From: a virus
IMG/VR virus record: IMGVR_UViG_3300031999_000008
Location: 26,904-90,903 of that record
Reading direction: 5' to 3' (one strand)
DNA: 64,000 nucleotides
Position numbers and translations under genes: made by a program. This document shows, one piece after another, positions 8,801-17,073 of the stretch (position 1 is its first letter; the number at the start of each line of letters is the position of its first letter). The notes beneath the pieces are model-generated. The model ran no database searches and was not told the origin of the DNA. It saw nothing but the letters and a program-made list of their open reading frames with translations.

Positions 8801-9316
8801 CCCGGCATGTCACCTGACATGGGCAGTGCGCCCGACGCCGGGGCACCTCCGGCTGACCCCAATGCGCAAGCGGGCATGGACCCCAATGCGCAAGCGGGCA
8901 TGGACCCCAACGACCCAAACGCGCAGGCTGCACAGCCCTCCATGCCGATCATGCGCACGGAAGAGCCGTCCTCGGATGAGATTGCCTCGCAAATTAATCC
9001 TGCGTTCCTACAAGACGCAGCTAATTTGCATGAGACAGGCGCATTCGACGCAGGGACTATCGCCTCCCTAGCGCGTAACGGAAATATGAAGTCTGTTACG
9101 TCGCAGTACGCCGCGTCTCTCGAAGAGAGCGTAGATGACCTGGGTCGCACCCTGCTTACGCTCTACATGCAGGAGCCTAAGCTCAAAGAACAACTAGGCG
9201 ACGATACATTCCTTGACCTTGAAACCCAACTTCGGGATACCTTTCAAGGCCTCGGTAAACTCGTACTGTCTTTGACGCACAACGCTTCGATGCTCGACCC
9301 CAATGCGATCGCCTAA
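5801..9316 (+). CDS. Very large head-region structural protein (1171 aa)
   Basis: ATG 5801 follows an A-rich leader. Residues about 1-160 are mixed alpha/beta. About 205-300 are Gln/Pro/Met-rich and low complexity. About 320-400 hold a Gly/Ala-rich membrane-like stretch. About 500-850 form a long folded region. About 900-1065 are again Pro/Gln/Ala-rich with a tandem NAQAGMDP repeat. The last 100 residues are helical. There is no Walker, protease or portal signature. KTA tripeptides occur around residues 487 and 505. It is probably a structural or internal head protein. Its exact role is unknown. Confidence 0.72.
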   Translation: MATIKKALFSPAVNAQQQMPNAADEQQLFEDKFGQMAYQAFSSKFPDLVTEIVTFKILDADLATGTAVGAFILEQESDYVYVPAVLSENELKPFDLMYVKAKDIFLPLTNDWLEEVKKGTISSLGEGSKLPETVPTDVDIRNIVVPPTTGRYSYASYNSVSPRSRLEAQATEPLGRKLTKIAGVGPFPGNGQPGMQSDFNPQLWATFVEQFQRTQQQTPGQALDSGSLDVETMAKMYKSHTKTWEMMADPSANPLANAQMPGLAADGSGAQAQGQMPQQGQAPQQAQPQAQAPGMPPAMKMGSLPGEIAQDLVPAARPRTIGSKLEKVITNLVRNAGIGAVTGGVANAAHNEGNDIGGAAARGALGGTALGFLGGHAAEELAAQTGAKANPERLQSLGRITGAMGGGYLAGRANPTQFSMPSMGGNSDYATRYAADHGENLKSMFRHAQKKKKPYTKRLPEFLAKAPSRVKKAYLKVLSTNPELLKKTAELYGEEALIQALSETKTASGGPAPAMGSPARGSLRVADRSTKPGTYTDFFGEAAPAAFKGVLMRGYYFDDTRPKLNLAVHVETKHDYQDTLGTGIYRLFTSEGSAKNALVFSEPFDLTSDARITFPRNDSRVKRPQTRVPFDEFNKEPNSAPGFERRPFADEDVGRSHDYRRLAVLENGDFVLTNKLFGELSTEGALKGSKLYNTVMKDGTSKPSKGTGMFITKRGASYLGTLPVEISELSTGSNGVIRGKISSQSGFGVKSFVIDPRSPINRPMKMKDESLVIIPAGWQWMSLGKRLDNDNFMSSSTGLSDVVMNALGSMGVHEAVVRNAGQSMYDVDGTRTLNKSAALQLIASKYYVHASAAEAMLKIASHQNVCRAHIVSPEAYGMLKYRVKIAQGEAAPQTSMGGPPAMQQPLPPPVAMPPLPGAAPGLPPAMQNAPAPAPEPQGPSPVDQAFGEAMDGLQQQMTALQAQLDVLNTVQQRAQQIAGGGGADDAGAPPAEDPSMQGMPPGMSPDMGSAPDAGAPPADPNAQAGMDPNAQAGMDPNDPNAQAAQPSMPIMRTEEPSSDEIASQINPAFLQDAANLHETGAFDAGTIASLARNGNMKSVTSQYAASLEESVDDLGRTLLTLYMQEPKLKEQLGDDTFLDLETQLRDTFQGLGKLVLSLTHNASMLDPNAIA
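8855..8902 (+). repeat. 24-bp tandem repeat, two copies
   Basis: A 24-nt unit beginning GACCCCAATGCG is repeated exactly twice in frame and partly a third time, encoding DPNAQAGM units in the low-complexity part of the 1171-residue protein. Confidence 0.85.
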
Positions 9317-10022
9317 TCCCCGCCACCGCTATGATGCGCTAGTTAATCAGCGCAGAATACCAGAGACGAACCATGAGCGTTCTCTGTTCGTAGCGTTGCA
9401 TGGTAAAGACGCCCTGGATAAGTTGAGCCCGCTCCGTCTTTGGAATCCTGATCAAGAAATAAACTCAATCCTCGACTACCCGATGTTGGTATTCCGGACT
9501 GAGTCTATTCGCAGTATTCTCGAAGCGTTCATGATCGCTACGGATAATGACTTTTCGATATCTCAGGCCATTTCGATGCCGCCTGAAGAAGTAAATGTTT
9601 ATCGAGAGTTGTTCTTCGATACATCTGTCTTCAAGACAGAACTAGAGATCATGGTCTTCATGCAGGAGATTCCTGAGGAGCACCCTTACAAGCCCTACTA
9701 CCGTATTGCCTACCACCAAGGCCTTGGCGCTTTGCAGTGGCACTTCTGTCGTAATAAGGGCGAAGTACTTGCACAGGACGTCATTAAAACGCTCATGACC
9801 GATTCTTACTTCAGGTCCATGGAGCATCGAGGGCAGGCTATTACGGGCAAGCTCGCAAGAGAAGCTGCGAAATACGCTAAGATCTCGTTAGAGTGTGCAC
9901 GAGCTCTGTTGGGTAATAACGACTTCATCAACGAAGACGCCGAGAACCTTCGTATCCGGTTTGAGGAAGCCCGCGGCAACCGTACCGTCGAAGATATAGG
10001 CGCGGATAAGGTGGTTCACTAA
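9303..10022 (+). CDS. Unknown conserved-looking head-region protein
   Basis: A 239-residue mostly helical soluble protein starting at ATG 9303, overlapping the previous gene by 14 nt. It is acidic, with a well-folded residue mix (aromatics spread throughout, no low complexity). I do not recognise a family. It lies in a run of head genes before the prohead protease and may be a structural or assembly factor. Confidence 0.65.
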   Translation: MRSPNPRHRYDALVNQRRIPETNHERSLFVALHGKDALDKLSPLRLWNPDQEINSILDYPMLVFRTESIRSILEAFMIATDNDFSISQAISMPPEEVNVYRELFFDTSVFKTELEIMVFMQEIPEEHPYKPYYRIAYHQGLGALQWHFCRNKGEVLAQDVIKTLMTDSYFRSMEHRGQAITGKLAREAAKYAKISLECARALLGNNDFINEDAENLRIRFEEARGNRTVEDIGADKVVH

Positions 10023-10023
10023 C

Positions 10024-10797
10024 ATGGCTCACATCACCGAGAACGACTACAAGAAGCTGGCAGAGGCCGTCTCTGACGACTTGCTGTTAAATAAAGTCGC
10101 TTTAAATGACAGCATCTCCAAGCTGGCCTCCTCGATGGACATGAGCCAGGAGCAGGTCCGCCGTCTTTGTGAAGCGTCGAATAACACGACATTCAACAAG
10201 ATGTTTCAATCCAAGGATAAGACTGCATCCGACCGCATGGTCGAATTTGATGTAGCCGACGCAAGTCGTGTCCTGGGCGGCGCTGTAAAAGAAGCTAGCG
10301 CGCACGTACCCGACGCTGGCGTAGTTTACTTGTCCGAGTACCGGACTTTGCGACCAGACGACCCAGAAGAAACTACGACCAAAGTCGCATTTGAAATGCG
10401 TCCTGAGTCTAAGCCGAGGACCGAACAAGACCGCCGTACCTTGCGCAAGACTCTGGATCATCTTCGGCATGAAAAGATCGCAACCGAGTACATGTACTCT
10501 GATGCACTGCATGCCATCAAAAATCAGTTCAAGCGGCTTTACCGCGATACTGATTTTCAGACATTCGAGAAACGCGCGGCGGCAATCCACGGCGCTGCTG
10601 CCCTACGTCCTTTGACTGACATGCGTGCGCAACTTCGCATGCCTGCAGTTACCTACGATTTTGACCGCATCCAAAAGACCGCGGGCTACGTAGACGACAG
10701 TAAGATCGAGTATAAACTCATGTCAGACGCAGTTGCGCATGCTGTTAAGCTTGCGGAACTCACTCAGGGTATCTCTAAACTGGAGACTCTTGTATGA
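10024..10797 (+). CDS. Unknown helical head-region protein
   Basis: A 257-residue charged helical protein starting one base after the previous stop. KTA tripeptides occur near residues 67 and 219. The last codons overlap the next ATG (ATGA at 10794), indicating coupled translation. No motif is recognised. The position suggests a head or internal virion protein. Confidence 0.65.
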   Translation: MAHITENDYKKLAEAVSDDLLLNKVALNDSISKLASSMDMSQEQVRRLCEASNNTTFNKMFQSKDKTASDRMVEFDVADASRVLGGAVKEASAHVPDAGVVYLSEYRTLRPDDPEETTTKVAFEMRPESKPRTEQDRRTLRKTLDHLRHEKIATEYMYSDALHAIKNQFKRLYRDTDFQTFEKRAAAIHGAAALRPLTDMRAQLRMPAVTYDFDRIQKTAGYVDDSKIEYKLMSDAVAHAVKLAELTQGISKLETLV

Positions 10798-11423
10798 GCC
10801 GGTTTGATGAAACCGTGACGAAGATTGCCGCGTCACAGGTAAAAACGGCGTTGATCGCACAACTGCCTTCGCTGTTGAACGCTGAAGCAAAGCCTAAGCA
10901 CGCTGGGCGTGCCGAGACTGCGTTAGAAAAAGAAGCAGGCATTTTTGAGCATGTTTTTGGCCACGGTAAAGAAATCTCAGGTGCTCAAACTATCGCACGT
11001 GCTATCGCGGGTGGTGTAGGCACCGCCGCGGTTATTGGCGGTGGTACATATGCGGTTGGTCGCGCGCTAGATAAAGCAAACGCAGCCAGCGAGACGCTTA
11101 CGTCGCAGCGCCAGCAAATCGGTAAGCTCAAGGGCGAACAAACTTTTCGCCACAGCTTAAATGCTAAGCTCGCGCCCATGCATGTTAAAGTGTTTGCGGC
11201 TATTAAGAAAGATCCGGTCATTGCCAAGGCGGACCACGCGCTTATTCATTCGTCTTACGAAACGATGAAGCGCTTTGCCCCGCACTTAGCCGCTGATGAA
11301 AATGCAGCGCGTAGCTTCTTGCGTGAAAACGCAATCTACGGCACGGGTCCGAGTTACGCTTCGTTGAAGAACCTCGCCGACGCTGAGCAATCGGTTGGCA
11401 AAGCTAGCGGTCTGGGAGGCTGA
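10794..11423 (+). CDS. Head-region protein with one membrane-type segment
   Basis: A 209-residue protein in an ATGA overlap with the gene before. Residues about 66-88 (ARAIAGGVGTAAVIGGGTYA) form a Gly-rich hydrophobic segment, flanked by helical soluble parts. There is a KTA at about residue 18. No known family. It resembles the other Gly-zipper proteins of this phage. Confidence 0.63.
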   Translation: MSRFDETVTKIAASQVKTALIAQLPSLLNAEAKPKHAGRAETALEKEAGIFEHVFGHGKEISGAQTIARAIAGGVGTAAVIGGGTYAVGRALDKANAASETLTSQRQQIGKLKGEQTFRHSLNAKLAPMHVKVFAAIKKDPVIAKADHALIHSSYETMKRFAPHLAADENAARSFLRENAIYGTGPSYASLKNLADAEQSVGKASGLGG

Positions 11424-11424
11424 A

Positions 11425-12102
11425 ATGTCTTACGATGCAATCATGCATAAACTGAGCTCGGCTGAGTTGACCCTCAGCCCTCAGATGCAAGACGTGATTC
11501 AACGCGTACGTGAGACGGGACTCCACAAGGTGGCAGCTCCGTTATACGGCGTGGATGAAGTTACGCTGAAAACAGCGGTGCAGCAGTTGAGTACTGCGTG
11601 GTTAGCGCAGCACTACAAGTACCAGAAGATTGCTTCAGGACTCGACTCGTACGCGATCGTAAATGGTGAGAAAACCGCGGGTCCTCGGGACATCTGGAAT
11701 GCGGTGCAAAGCCGTTTTTTAGGTAAGGCGCCTGCCGCAGCGGAAGCTACAGGCGCCGCACATTTACCGGGCCTTGCGGATACCCTAGCCCCCACCGGTC
11801 GCGGTATCGGCATTGGCAAGCCGGTTAATAGTTTCGGAACGGGAGGCTTAGCCGCGCCCATGTCTCAAGAACAACAACTGGGCCATCAATATGCCGGCAT
11901 GGTTCGCGACGTAGCCCCGCGTCTAGAAGCAGGCAACGCAATCGCTAACAAAATGCGCACTAGCGCGATTCCTCCTGAAATGCCTCCGGCTATGGCGCAA
12001 GCTCGCCAGGCAGGGCAGGCTACAGCCAAGATGTTGACTCCCGTGTCCCAATTTAGCGGATCCAAGCGAATCCTGCCTGCCAAGCCCGGACAACTGGCCT
12101 AA
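11425..12102 (+). CDS. Unknown head-region protein
   Basis: A 225-residue protein. ATG 11425 is chosen because GGGAGG lies just upstream, rather than an earlier TTG. The N-terminal 90 residues are helical (MSYDAIMHKLSSAELTL...), and KTA occurs twice. The C-terminal half is Pro/Ala/Gly-rich with PPEMPPAMAQARQAGQA. It is probably a structural or scaffold-associated protein. The function is not recognised. Confidence 0.62.
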   Translation: MSYDAIMHKLSSAELTLSPQMQDVIQRVRETGLHKVAAPLYGVDEVTLKTAVQQLSTAWLAQHYKYQKIASGLDSYAIVNGEKTAGPRDIWNAVQSRFLGKAPAAAEATGAAHLPGLADTLAPTGRGIGIGKPVNSFGTGGLAAPMSQEQQLGHQYAGMVRDVAPRLEAGNAIANKMRTSAIPPEMPPAMAQARQAGQATAKMLTPVSQFSGSKRILPAKPGQLA

Positions 12103-12103
12103 T

Positions 12104-13957
12104 ATGTCTTACTCCAAGATCATCACATTAGACGACCATTTCTCGACCGGGGAACCCACGGTCCAGCTGGTATCTACGTGGGGTCGTGGAGGACGGCTGT
12201 TGCGGGAAGCAACTTCGCTGCACAAGATTGCCAGCACGCACAGCCCCGCTGTTGAGTATATCAAGACCGTCGCGCCTGAGCCCGGCAAGACTATTGTTCT
12301 TGTTATTGGCCTTGGTGACAATGAGACCTACGGTGCCAATCGTAATGGTGATGGTTTCCCGTCCCAGCCCGTAAAAGGCAAAATCGCTGCCGACGAAGTG
12401 CTTACTAAGCACTATCAGTCTTACGATAAAGCGCATGTATTTGAGCATCATGTAAACAGTGACCCTGCCAAAGCGATCGGACGCGTAAAGAAAGCTTTCT
12501 GGAATCCCCACATGCGTCGTGTGGAAATGGTTGAGGACTTCGATAATGCGAAGGCTCCCCATTTATTAGAAAAGATTGCCAGTGGTGAATATCCTGCGAA
12601 AAGTATGGGTTGCAGGATCAAGTACGACGTCTGCAACAATTGCGGTAACAAAGCAAAGACACGTGCTGATTATTGCGACCATCTGAAGTTCGCAATGAGC
12701 CGTATTGACCCGCACTCGGGTGTCCAGAATTCGGCCTTGAATCCCAGCCCGGATTTCTTCGACAGCTCTTGGGTCATTCGCCCTGCAGATCGTACGGGTT
12801 TCATGATGAAGAAGGTCGCCAAGGAACACCCGTACGAAATTCGTATGGGCAGTTTCGAACTCGGCGATATCATCAATGACTTATCCAGCAAATCGGCTGA
12901 ATTAGGCAAAGCCGCGGATATTGAGAAAGTAATGCAAGGGGAACCTACTGCATCTGTCTCAAATCTAAAGCCTAAAGACGCTCAACTCGTAAAGAAATAC
13001 GTGAGCGAATGCGCTGATTCCTCCGATAAAGAGCCTGATCATACGCGTGCTGTAAGCATTATGATCAGTTACAAACCCTCAGAGGCTTTGGAAAGTGCTG
13101 ACGAGTTAGGGCTTCCCCTCGGTCTAAAAGATATTATTCAATACTTCTTGGGTAAGATCGCTCCCGAGACAGCGGGTGCCGATAAGAAGACGTTAAAGTC
13201 GGCTAATGACCATTTGGGCCTGATCTATTCCGTCTACAGTAAGTATCCTCGTTTCTACAACGAGCTCGTTAAAGAAGCGGGCTTGGACGGAACAAGCACG
13301 TCCAACCCCACGCTTCTAAAGAAATTGGCTGCTGAAAGCCCCACCACGGATTACTTGAAGCGTCAGGTCATGCCTGAAGCAATGTATCCCGGTCGGGCTA
13401 AAACAGATATGGTCTCGTGGACGGACCCGAACTCGGGTCAACGCTACCAGACAAATTACGGTGCGGTAGAGCAAACACACGATCCATTGATTCGAGAAGG
13501 TCTTGCACATAAGGCGCTGGCAGGCGGCGCCTTGTTAGGGACTGGCGCACTTTTAGGTGGGGCAGCTTTCGCAGCGCGTAATACCCGTATACCTAAGGCC
13601 CTAACGATTGGCGGAGGTCTCGTAGGTGCAGGTTTAGGCGCAGTAGGTATTCATAACCTGCTAGGGCCTACACCAATCGCCGGACCCAAGGTCGTAACCG
13701 ACCAGGGCGAGACTATCTCGGGCTGGACTCCGATGACTCCCAAGCATGCTGAAACCACGCTAGCTAACTTCCCGTACATCGTGAAGCGTGCGAATGAAGC
13801 TCCAACTGCTATGAATCCGCAATACGTAAACTGGTTCATTGATCAATTGAAGTTCGCTGAGATTCATGATGAACTAAGCCCGTATATCGGACCTACGCTC
13901 GACCTAGAAAAGGTTGCGCAAGCCCTCGGTACGTCGATATTAAAGCGCACCGAGTAA
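12104..13957 (+). CDS. Probable prohead (capsid maturation) protease
   Basis: A 617-residue protein. After NRNGDGFP (about 80-87) comes FEHHVNSDPAKAIGRVKKAF, then MRRVEMVEDFD, ASGEYPAKSMGCR, and a cysteine cluster CNNCGN...YCDHLK. This order (His before an IG, then Ser in SMG) is that of phage prohead proteases of the HK97/S78 type. The likely catalytic pair is a His of EHH and the Ser of KSMG. The zinc-ribbon-like insert is known in proteases of large myoviruses. About residues 465-525 are Gly-rich and membrane-like, an unusual C-terminal addition. It sits upstream of scaffold-like genes and the capsid gene, as expected. Confidence 0.68.
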   Translation: MSYSKIITLDDHFSTGEPTVQLVSTWGRGGRLLREATSLHKIASTHSPAVEYIKTVAPEPGKTIVLVIGLGDNETYGANRNGDGFPSQPVKGKIAADEVLTKHYQSYDKAHVFEHHVNSDPAKAIGRVKKAFWNPHMRRVEMVEDFDNAKAPHLLEKIASGEYPAKSMGCRIKYDVCNNCGNKAKTRADYCDHLKFAMSRIDPHSGVQNSALNPSPDFFDSSWVIRPADRTGFMMKKVAKEHPYEIRMGSFELGDIINDLSSKSAELGKAADIEKVMQGEPTASVSNLKPKDAQLVKKYVSECADSSDKEPDHTRAVSIMISYKPSEALESADELGLPLGLKDIIQYFLGKIAPETAGADKKTLKSANDHLGLIYSVYSKYPRFYNELVKEAGLDGTSTSNPTLLKKLAAESPTTDYLKRQVMPEAMYPGRAKTDMVSWTDPNSGQRYQTNYGAVEQTHDPLIREGLAHKALAGGALLGTGALLGGAAFAARNTRIPKALTIGGGLVGAGLGAVGIHNLLGPTPIAGPKVVTDQGETISGWTPMTPKHAETTLANFPYIVKRANEAPTAMNPQYVNWFIDQLKFAEIHDELSPYIGPTLDLEKVAQALGTSILKRTE

Positions 13958-13960
13958 AGC

Positions 13961-13989
13961 TTGTATTATCAAAGACTACCCCCTAAGAT
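13961..13989 (+). promoter_or_regulatory. Sigma70-like promoter, TTG-17-TAAGAT
   Basis: TTGTAT at 13961-13966 and TAAGAT at 13984-13989 with a 17-nt spacer, in the short gap before the scaffold-like genes at 14017. Confidence 0.5.
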
Positions 13990-14016
13990 TAACGACGAAA
14001 CCCTTGAGAGGGATCT

Positions 14017-14592
14017 ATGGCTGACAATCAAGACGCATTCTCCCGTATTTTGAATCGCATGCAGGATGCAGATACTGGGATCACAGAAAAAACAGCAGCT
14101 GCGGAGCCTGAGGCACCTAATGCCGCTGCGCGCATGTTGTCAACCGTGCGCACCATCTCAAGCGCGGTGAAGACCGCGTCGGTTGCGCCTAGTACACCTG
14201 CCACTCCCGTGGCGAGCCTGGAGCGTATGGCTAAAGAAGCACAAGCTGCGGAGCAGGATCAGTTGCTCAAGCAAGCTCAGTTTATGGGCGCCGCTGTTGC
14301 TGATGGGTTCATGGAGCGTTTTGCCCAATACGACACCGCTCTTACGAGTCAGGGCGTAAAGACGGCCGCTACGTTGCCTGCCAATAACGCCGAGTCCGAG
14401 GCGGTGTTGCAAAAGGTAGCGGAAGCTGCGTATAGCCAGGCTGTCCAAGACATGGAGAAGCAGGCCGCCGCTGAGTACGAGCAGGGTTACAACGACCAGC
14501 TCCAAGAGATTCACAAGATTGCGTCCGACGTGCATTACATCGGACAGCAGACTGCGAACCACCTCGTTCAAGAGGCGCGTAGCAGCAAATGA
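14017..14592 (+). CDS. Scaffold-like helical protein
   Basis: A 191-residue Ala/Glu/Gln-rich, strongly helical protein behind GAGAGGGATCT. It has three KTA tripeptides at about 24, 52 and 114. Near the C-terminus YEQGYNDQLQEIHKIA matches the long tag variant (Y-x2-G-x7-I-x-K-x-A). It lies between the protease and the capsid gene, with coupled overlaps to the next two genes. A scaffold or core protein removed during maturation is the best reading. Confidence 0.55.
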   Translation: MADNQDAFSRILNRMQDADTGITEKTAAAEPEAPNAAARMLSTVRTISSAVKTASVAPSTPATPVASLERMAKEAQAAEQDQLLKQAQFMGAAVADGFMERFAQYDTALTSQGVKTAATLPANNAESEAVLQKVAEAAYSQAVQDMEKQAAAEYEQGYNDQLQEIHKIASDVHYIGQQTANHLVQEARSSK

Positions 14593-15251
14593 GCCGCTTC
14601 GTAAACATCGGTGAGCTGGCAGATCAGGTGCTTGAGTCCGTACGTACGGAAACACGCGCCAAGACTGCATCTGCTCAGGCACCTATACGTAATTACGTGC
14701 CTGTTGCCCGTGAATTACGGAAGCTTGCCGCTGATTTACGCGAAGCAGGCCCTGACGACGACGTAGGCGAGGCTGATATGGCCGCGCTTATGCAAGATCC
14801 CGAAGTAATGCAATTAATGCAAGAACTCGAAGCCAATCCCGAGTTATTGCAGCAATTGCTTGAACAAGGTGCGGGCGGTCCTGAAGGACAAGAGCTTGCG
14901 GCAGGTGCTGCAGGGGCTCCCGACGGGGACATGCCTTCTCCCGAAATGCTGCCTTCGGGCGCACATCCTGGGATGGACCCCGAAGCTGCCTCCGGCATGC
15001 CTCCCGGTGCCATGGGCGCTCCGCCGCCTGCTTCGCATCAAGAGCACGAAGAAAAGCCCCCGCACCACGGTCAGCCTGAAAAGGATGACCAAGGAATTCC
15101 CCCGGGGTTGAAAGCAGCGAGTGAAATTCGTAAGATCGCTGCGCAATTAAAGACACACAACGAACACTCGAAGAAGGTTCGTTTGGTGAAGGCCGCTCAG
15201 ATGCTAAACGCCGCGACCGGCCTCAAGCATCTCACCGAGGGTTTCAAATGA
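14589..15251 (+). CDS. Scaffold-like protein with STI1-like segment
   Basis: A 220-residue protein in an ATGA overlap with 14017. The segment LMQDPEVMQLMQELEANPEL (about 62-81) has the DP/NP-helix pattern of STI1/HOP domains. About 95-165 are Gly/Pro/Met-rich and disordered. The C-terminal 50 residues are basic and helical. KTA lies near residue 25. Its position upstream of the capsid gene and its disorder fit a scaffold or assembly chaperone. This is not proven. Confidence 0.52.
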   Translation: MSRFVNIGELADQVLESVRTETRAKTASAQAPIRNYVPVARELRKLAADLREAGPDDDVGEADMAALMQDPEVMQLMQELEANPELLQQLLEQGAGGPEGQELAAGAAGAPDGDMPSPEMLPSGAHPGMDPEAASGMPPGAMGAPPPASHQEHEEKPPHHGQPEKDDQGIPPGLKAASEIRKIAAQLKTHNEHSKKVRLVKAAQMLNAATGLKHLTEGFK

Positions 15252-15610
15252 GCCAGTACGATAGGGCGAAAATTGCGGACTTGCTCGATGCGGTCGCCGA
15301 ATACGTAGACGACGTAGAGTCGCAGAAAACTGCGGCTGAACAGTCGGCGCGTAATGAGCGTGTCGAGAAGCTTGCTCAGAATTACTCTGTTTCGACGGGC
15401 GAGGCCCTTCCCAACGAGTTTAAGCTGAAATTAGCAAGTTTAGACCCGACAACCCTTGATCATTTACTCAAGGTTGCCAAAAATAATACAGAGTCTCCGG
15501 ATGCCCTAGGGAAGCCGGCGGATGCAGACGACACCCCGGCTCCAAGGACAGTCAAGGAAGCCGCGGAAAACGCAGAGAAACGATTCCTTGACTTCCTCAT
15601 CAACGATTAA
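15248..15610 (+). CDS. Small scaffold-like helical protein
   Basis: A 120-residue charged helical protein in an ATGA overlap with the gene before, forming a coupled trio (14017, 14589, 15248). KTA lies near residue 28. No family is recognised. It is probably part of the scaffold/core set that precedes the capsid gene. Confidence 0.52.
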   Translation: MSQYDRAKIADLLDAVAEYVDDVESQKTAAEQSARNERVEKLAQNYSVSTGEALPNEFKLKLASLDPTTLDHLLKVAKNNTESPDALGKPADADDTPAPRTVKEAAENAEKRFLDFLIND

Positions 15611-15630
15611 GGCGCAGGAGATAAATTCCC

Positions 15631-16098
15631 ATGGCAAGTCTCAATGATAAGTTTGACGTTCTCCGCGGCTGGGAGCCTGGTGGCGATGCTGGCGTTGATC
15701 AGTCATTGCCGCCCCTCAAGATTGCAAACGTTCCCGTCACCCTTCTTCCCGGCTACATCGTAGTTGCGGATACGAACGGCGATGTGAACGTTGCTACTTC
15801 GCCTGCCAGCGTTGCGCTCGGCACTGCCCAGCCGCCCCAGGTTTACGTCGTGCTTGAAGGCAACGGCGTCGATACGTCCACGCAGTTCGTGGAGAAGGTT
15901 GTTTGTCTTCGCGGCAAACTGACCATCAAGACTGACAAGCTCAACACTGCCCAGTCCTTCCCCATTACGGGCAAGGTTACTTACAGCAACGGACTCCTTA
16001 GCGATGCCGGCGCTGCCGCAACTACGCATGTCATTGGCAGCGTGCTTGCGAACAACGTAGCTACGGACGGCACCATCGTCGTCGAGCTGGACATCTGA
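15631..16098 (+). CDS. Probable capsid decoration protein
   Basis: A 155-residue, strongly beta-type protein (many Val/Thr/Gly strands, almost no long helix) with a good ribosome site (CAGGAG). It directly precedes the capsid gene, the usual place of head decoration or stabilisation proteins. Codon choice is biased toward C-ending codons, as in the capsid gene, suggesting high expression. No family is recognised, so the role is inferred from position. Confidence 0.5.
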   Translation: MASLNDKFDVLRGWEPGGDAGVDQSLPPLKIANVPVTLLPGYIVVADTNGDVNVATSPASVALGTAQPPQVYVVLEGNGVDTSTQFVEKVVCLRGKLTIKTDKLNTAQSFPITGKVTYSNGLLSDAGAAATTHVIGSVLANNVATDGTIVVELDI

Positions 16099-16146
16099 GT
16101 CCTTGTAATTAACCGCCCCCTAATTCTGGACACGGAGCTAAATTAA

Positions 16147-17073
16147 ATGTCTAACGCATATCGCACAGAGACTGAGAAGGTCTCGGCCCAGTTCATCAAC
16201 TCTAACTTTGTTCGCAAGCTCGAACAGGGTCGGGTTAAGGAAGCCACCGAAGAAGGTTCGGCTTTCATTCGCACCAAGATGCGCCAAGAGGCGTTCGTGC
16301 GCGAAATTCTTCCCCCGGTTCTTCTTGCGGACGATGAGATCGACCGTGATGAGAACACGGACCAGCCGAAGAAAATCGTCGAGAAGGAGCCCGACTCCAT
16401 CGCGACGTTCGTGCCCTTCTACGGCACTGGCGTTCGTACGCTCTTCCGCGGCCCGCGTTACGCTGTGCACTTCGGTAAGACCGAGTCGCAACGCTTCCGC
16501 AAGAGCAAGTTCGAGCTCATGACCTACCAGAACGATATCCGTAAGATTCTTTCGGATAACTCTGTGAAGGACATGGCTGACCAAGAGGACAGCAAGTTCA
16601 TCAACACGATCAACTCGATCCTCACGAGCAACCCGACGCAGGTCACGACTGCGGCTTCGTTCAATGCGGCTGCCTTCAAGGGCATGTTCCAGAACTTGGT
16701 CAGCCGTCGCATCCCGATCGGCAAGGTCCTGATGACCAAGTACACGTACTACGAGGCGCTTGACCTCCCCGCGACCGACGTTGGTAACGACGTGGCCTCG
16801 GCTCACTACCGTGATGGTATTGAGAAGGAAGAGCGTCTTTGGGGTCTGCCTGTCGTGACCACCATCAAGACAGACATCCTTACGGCGCAGGCCGGTGCGA
16901 CCCACTCGGTCTGGACCTTCGGTCCCGAGAACTACCTGGGTAACTTCTTCCTGCTGCAGGACGCGACCCTGTTCATCAAGCAGGAAGCGGACATGATCTT
17001 CTTCCACAGCTATGCTGCTCCGGGCATCGGCATCGGTAACACCGCGTCGATCACTCGCTGCGACATCGCGTGA
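16147..17073 (+). CDS. Probable major capsid protein
   Basis: A 308-residue protein with the most uniform codon use in the head region, implying very high expression. It follows protease, scaffold and decoration-like genes and is followed by a strong terminator. The residue pattern suits an HK97-fold capsid protein: a helical N-terminus with MRQEAFVREILPP, a mixed alpha/beta core, and a beta-rich end with ENYLGNFFLLQDATLFIKQE and HSYAAPGIGI. No sequence signature alone proves it. Position, size and codon bias carry the call. Confidence 0.75.
   Translation: MSNAYRTETEKVSAQFINSNFVRKLEQGRVKEATEEGSAFIRTKMRQEAFVREILPPVLLADDEIDRDENTDQPKKIVEKEPDSIATFVPFYGTGVRTLFRGPRYAVHFGKTESQRFRKSKFELMTYQNDIRKILSDNSVKDMADQEDSKFINTINSILTSNPTQVTTAASFNAAAFKGMFQNLVSRRIPIGKVLMTKYTYYEALDLPATDVGNDVASAHYRDGIEKEERLWGLPVVTTIKTDILTAQAGATHSVWTFGPENYLGNFFLLQDATLFIKQEADMIFFHSYAAPGIGIGNTASITRCDIA

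Noticed and set aside
5801-9316. The 1171-residue protein as portal protein
   Set aside because: No portal-like pattern is visible and it has long low-complexity parts. Kept as structural, unknown.
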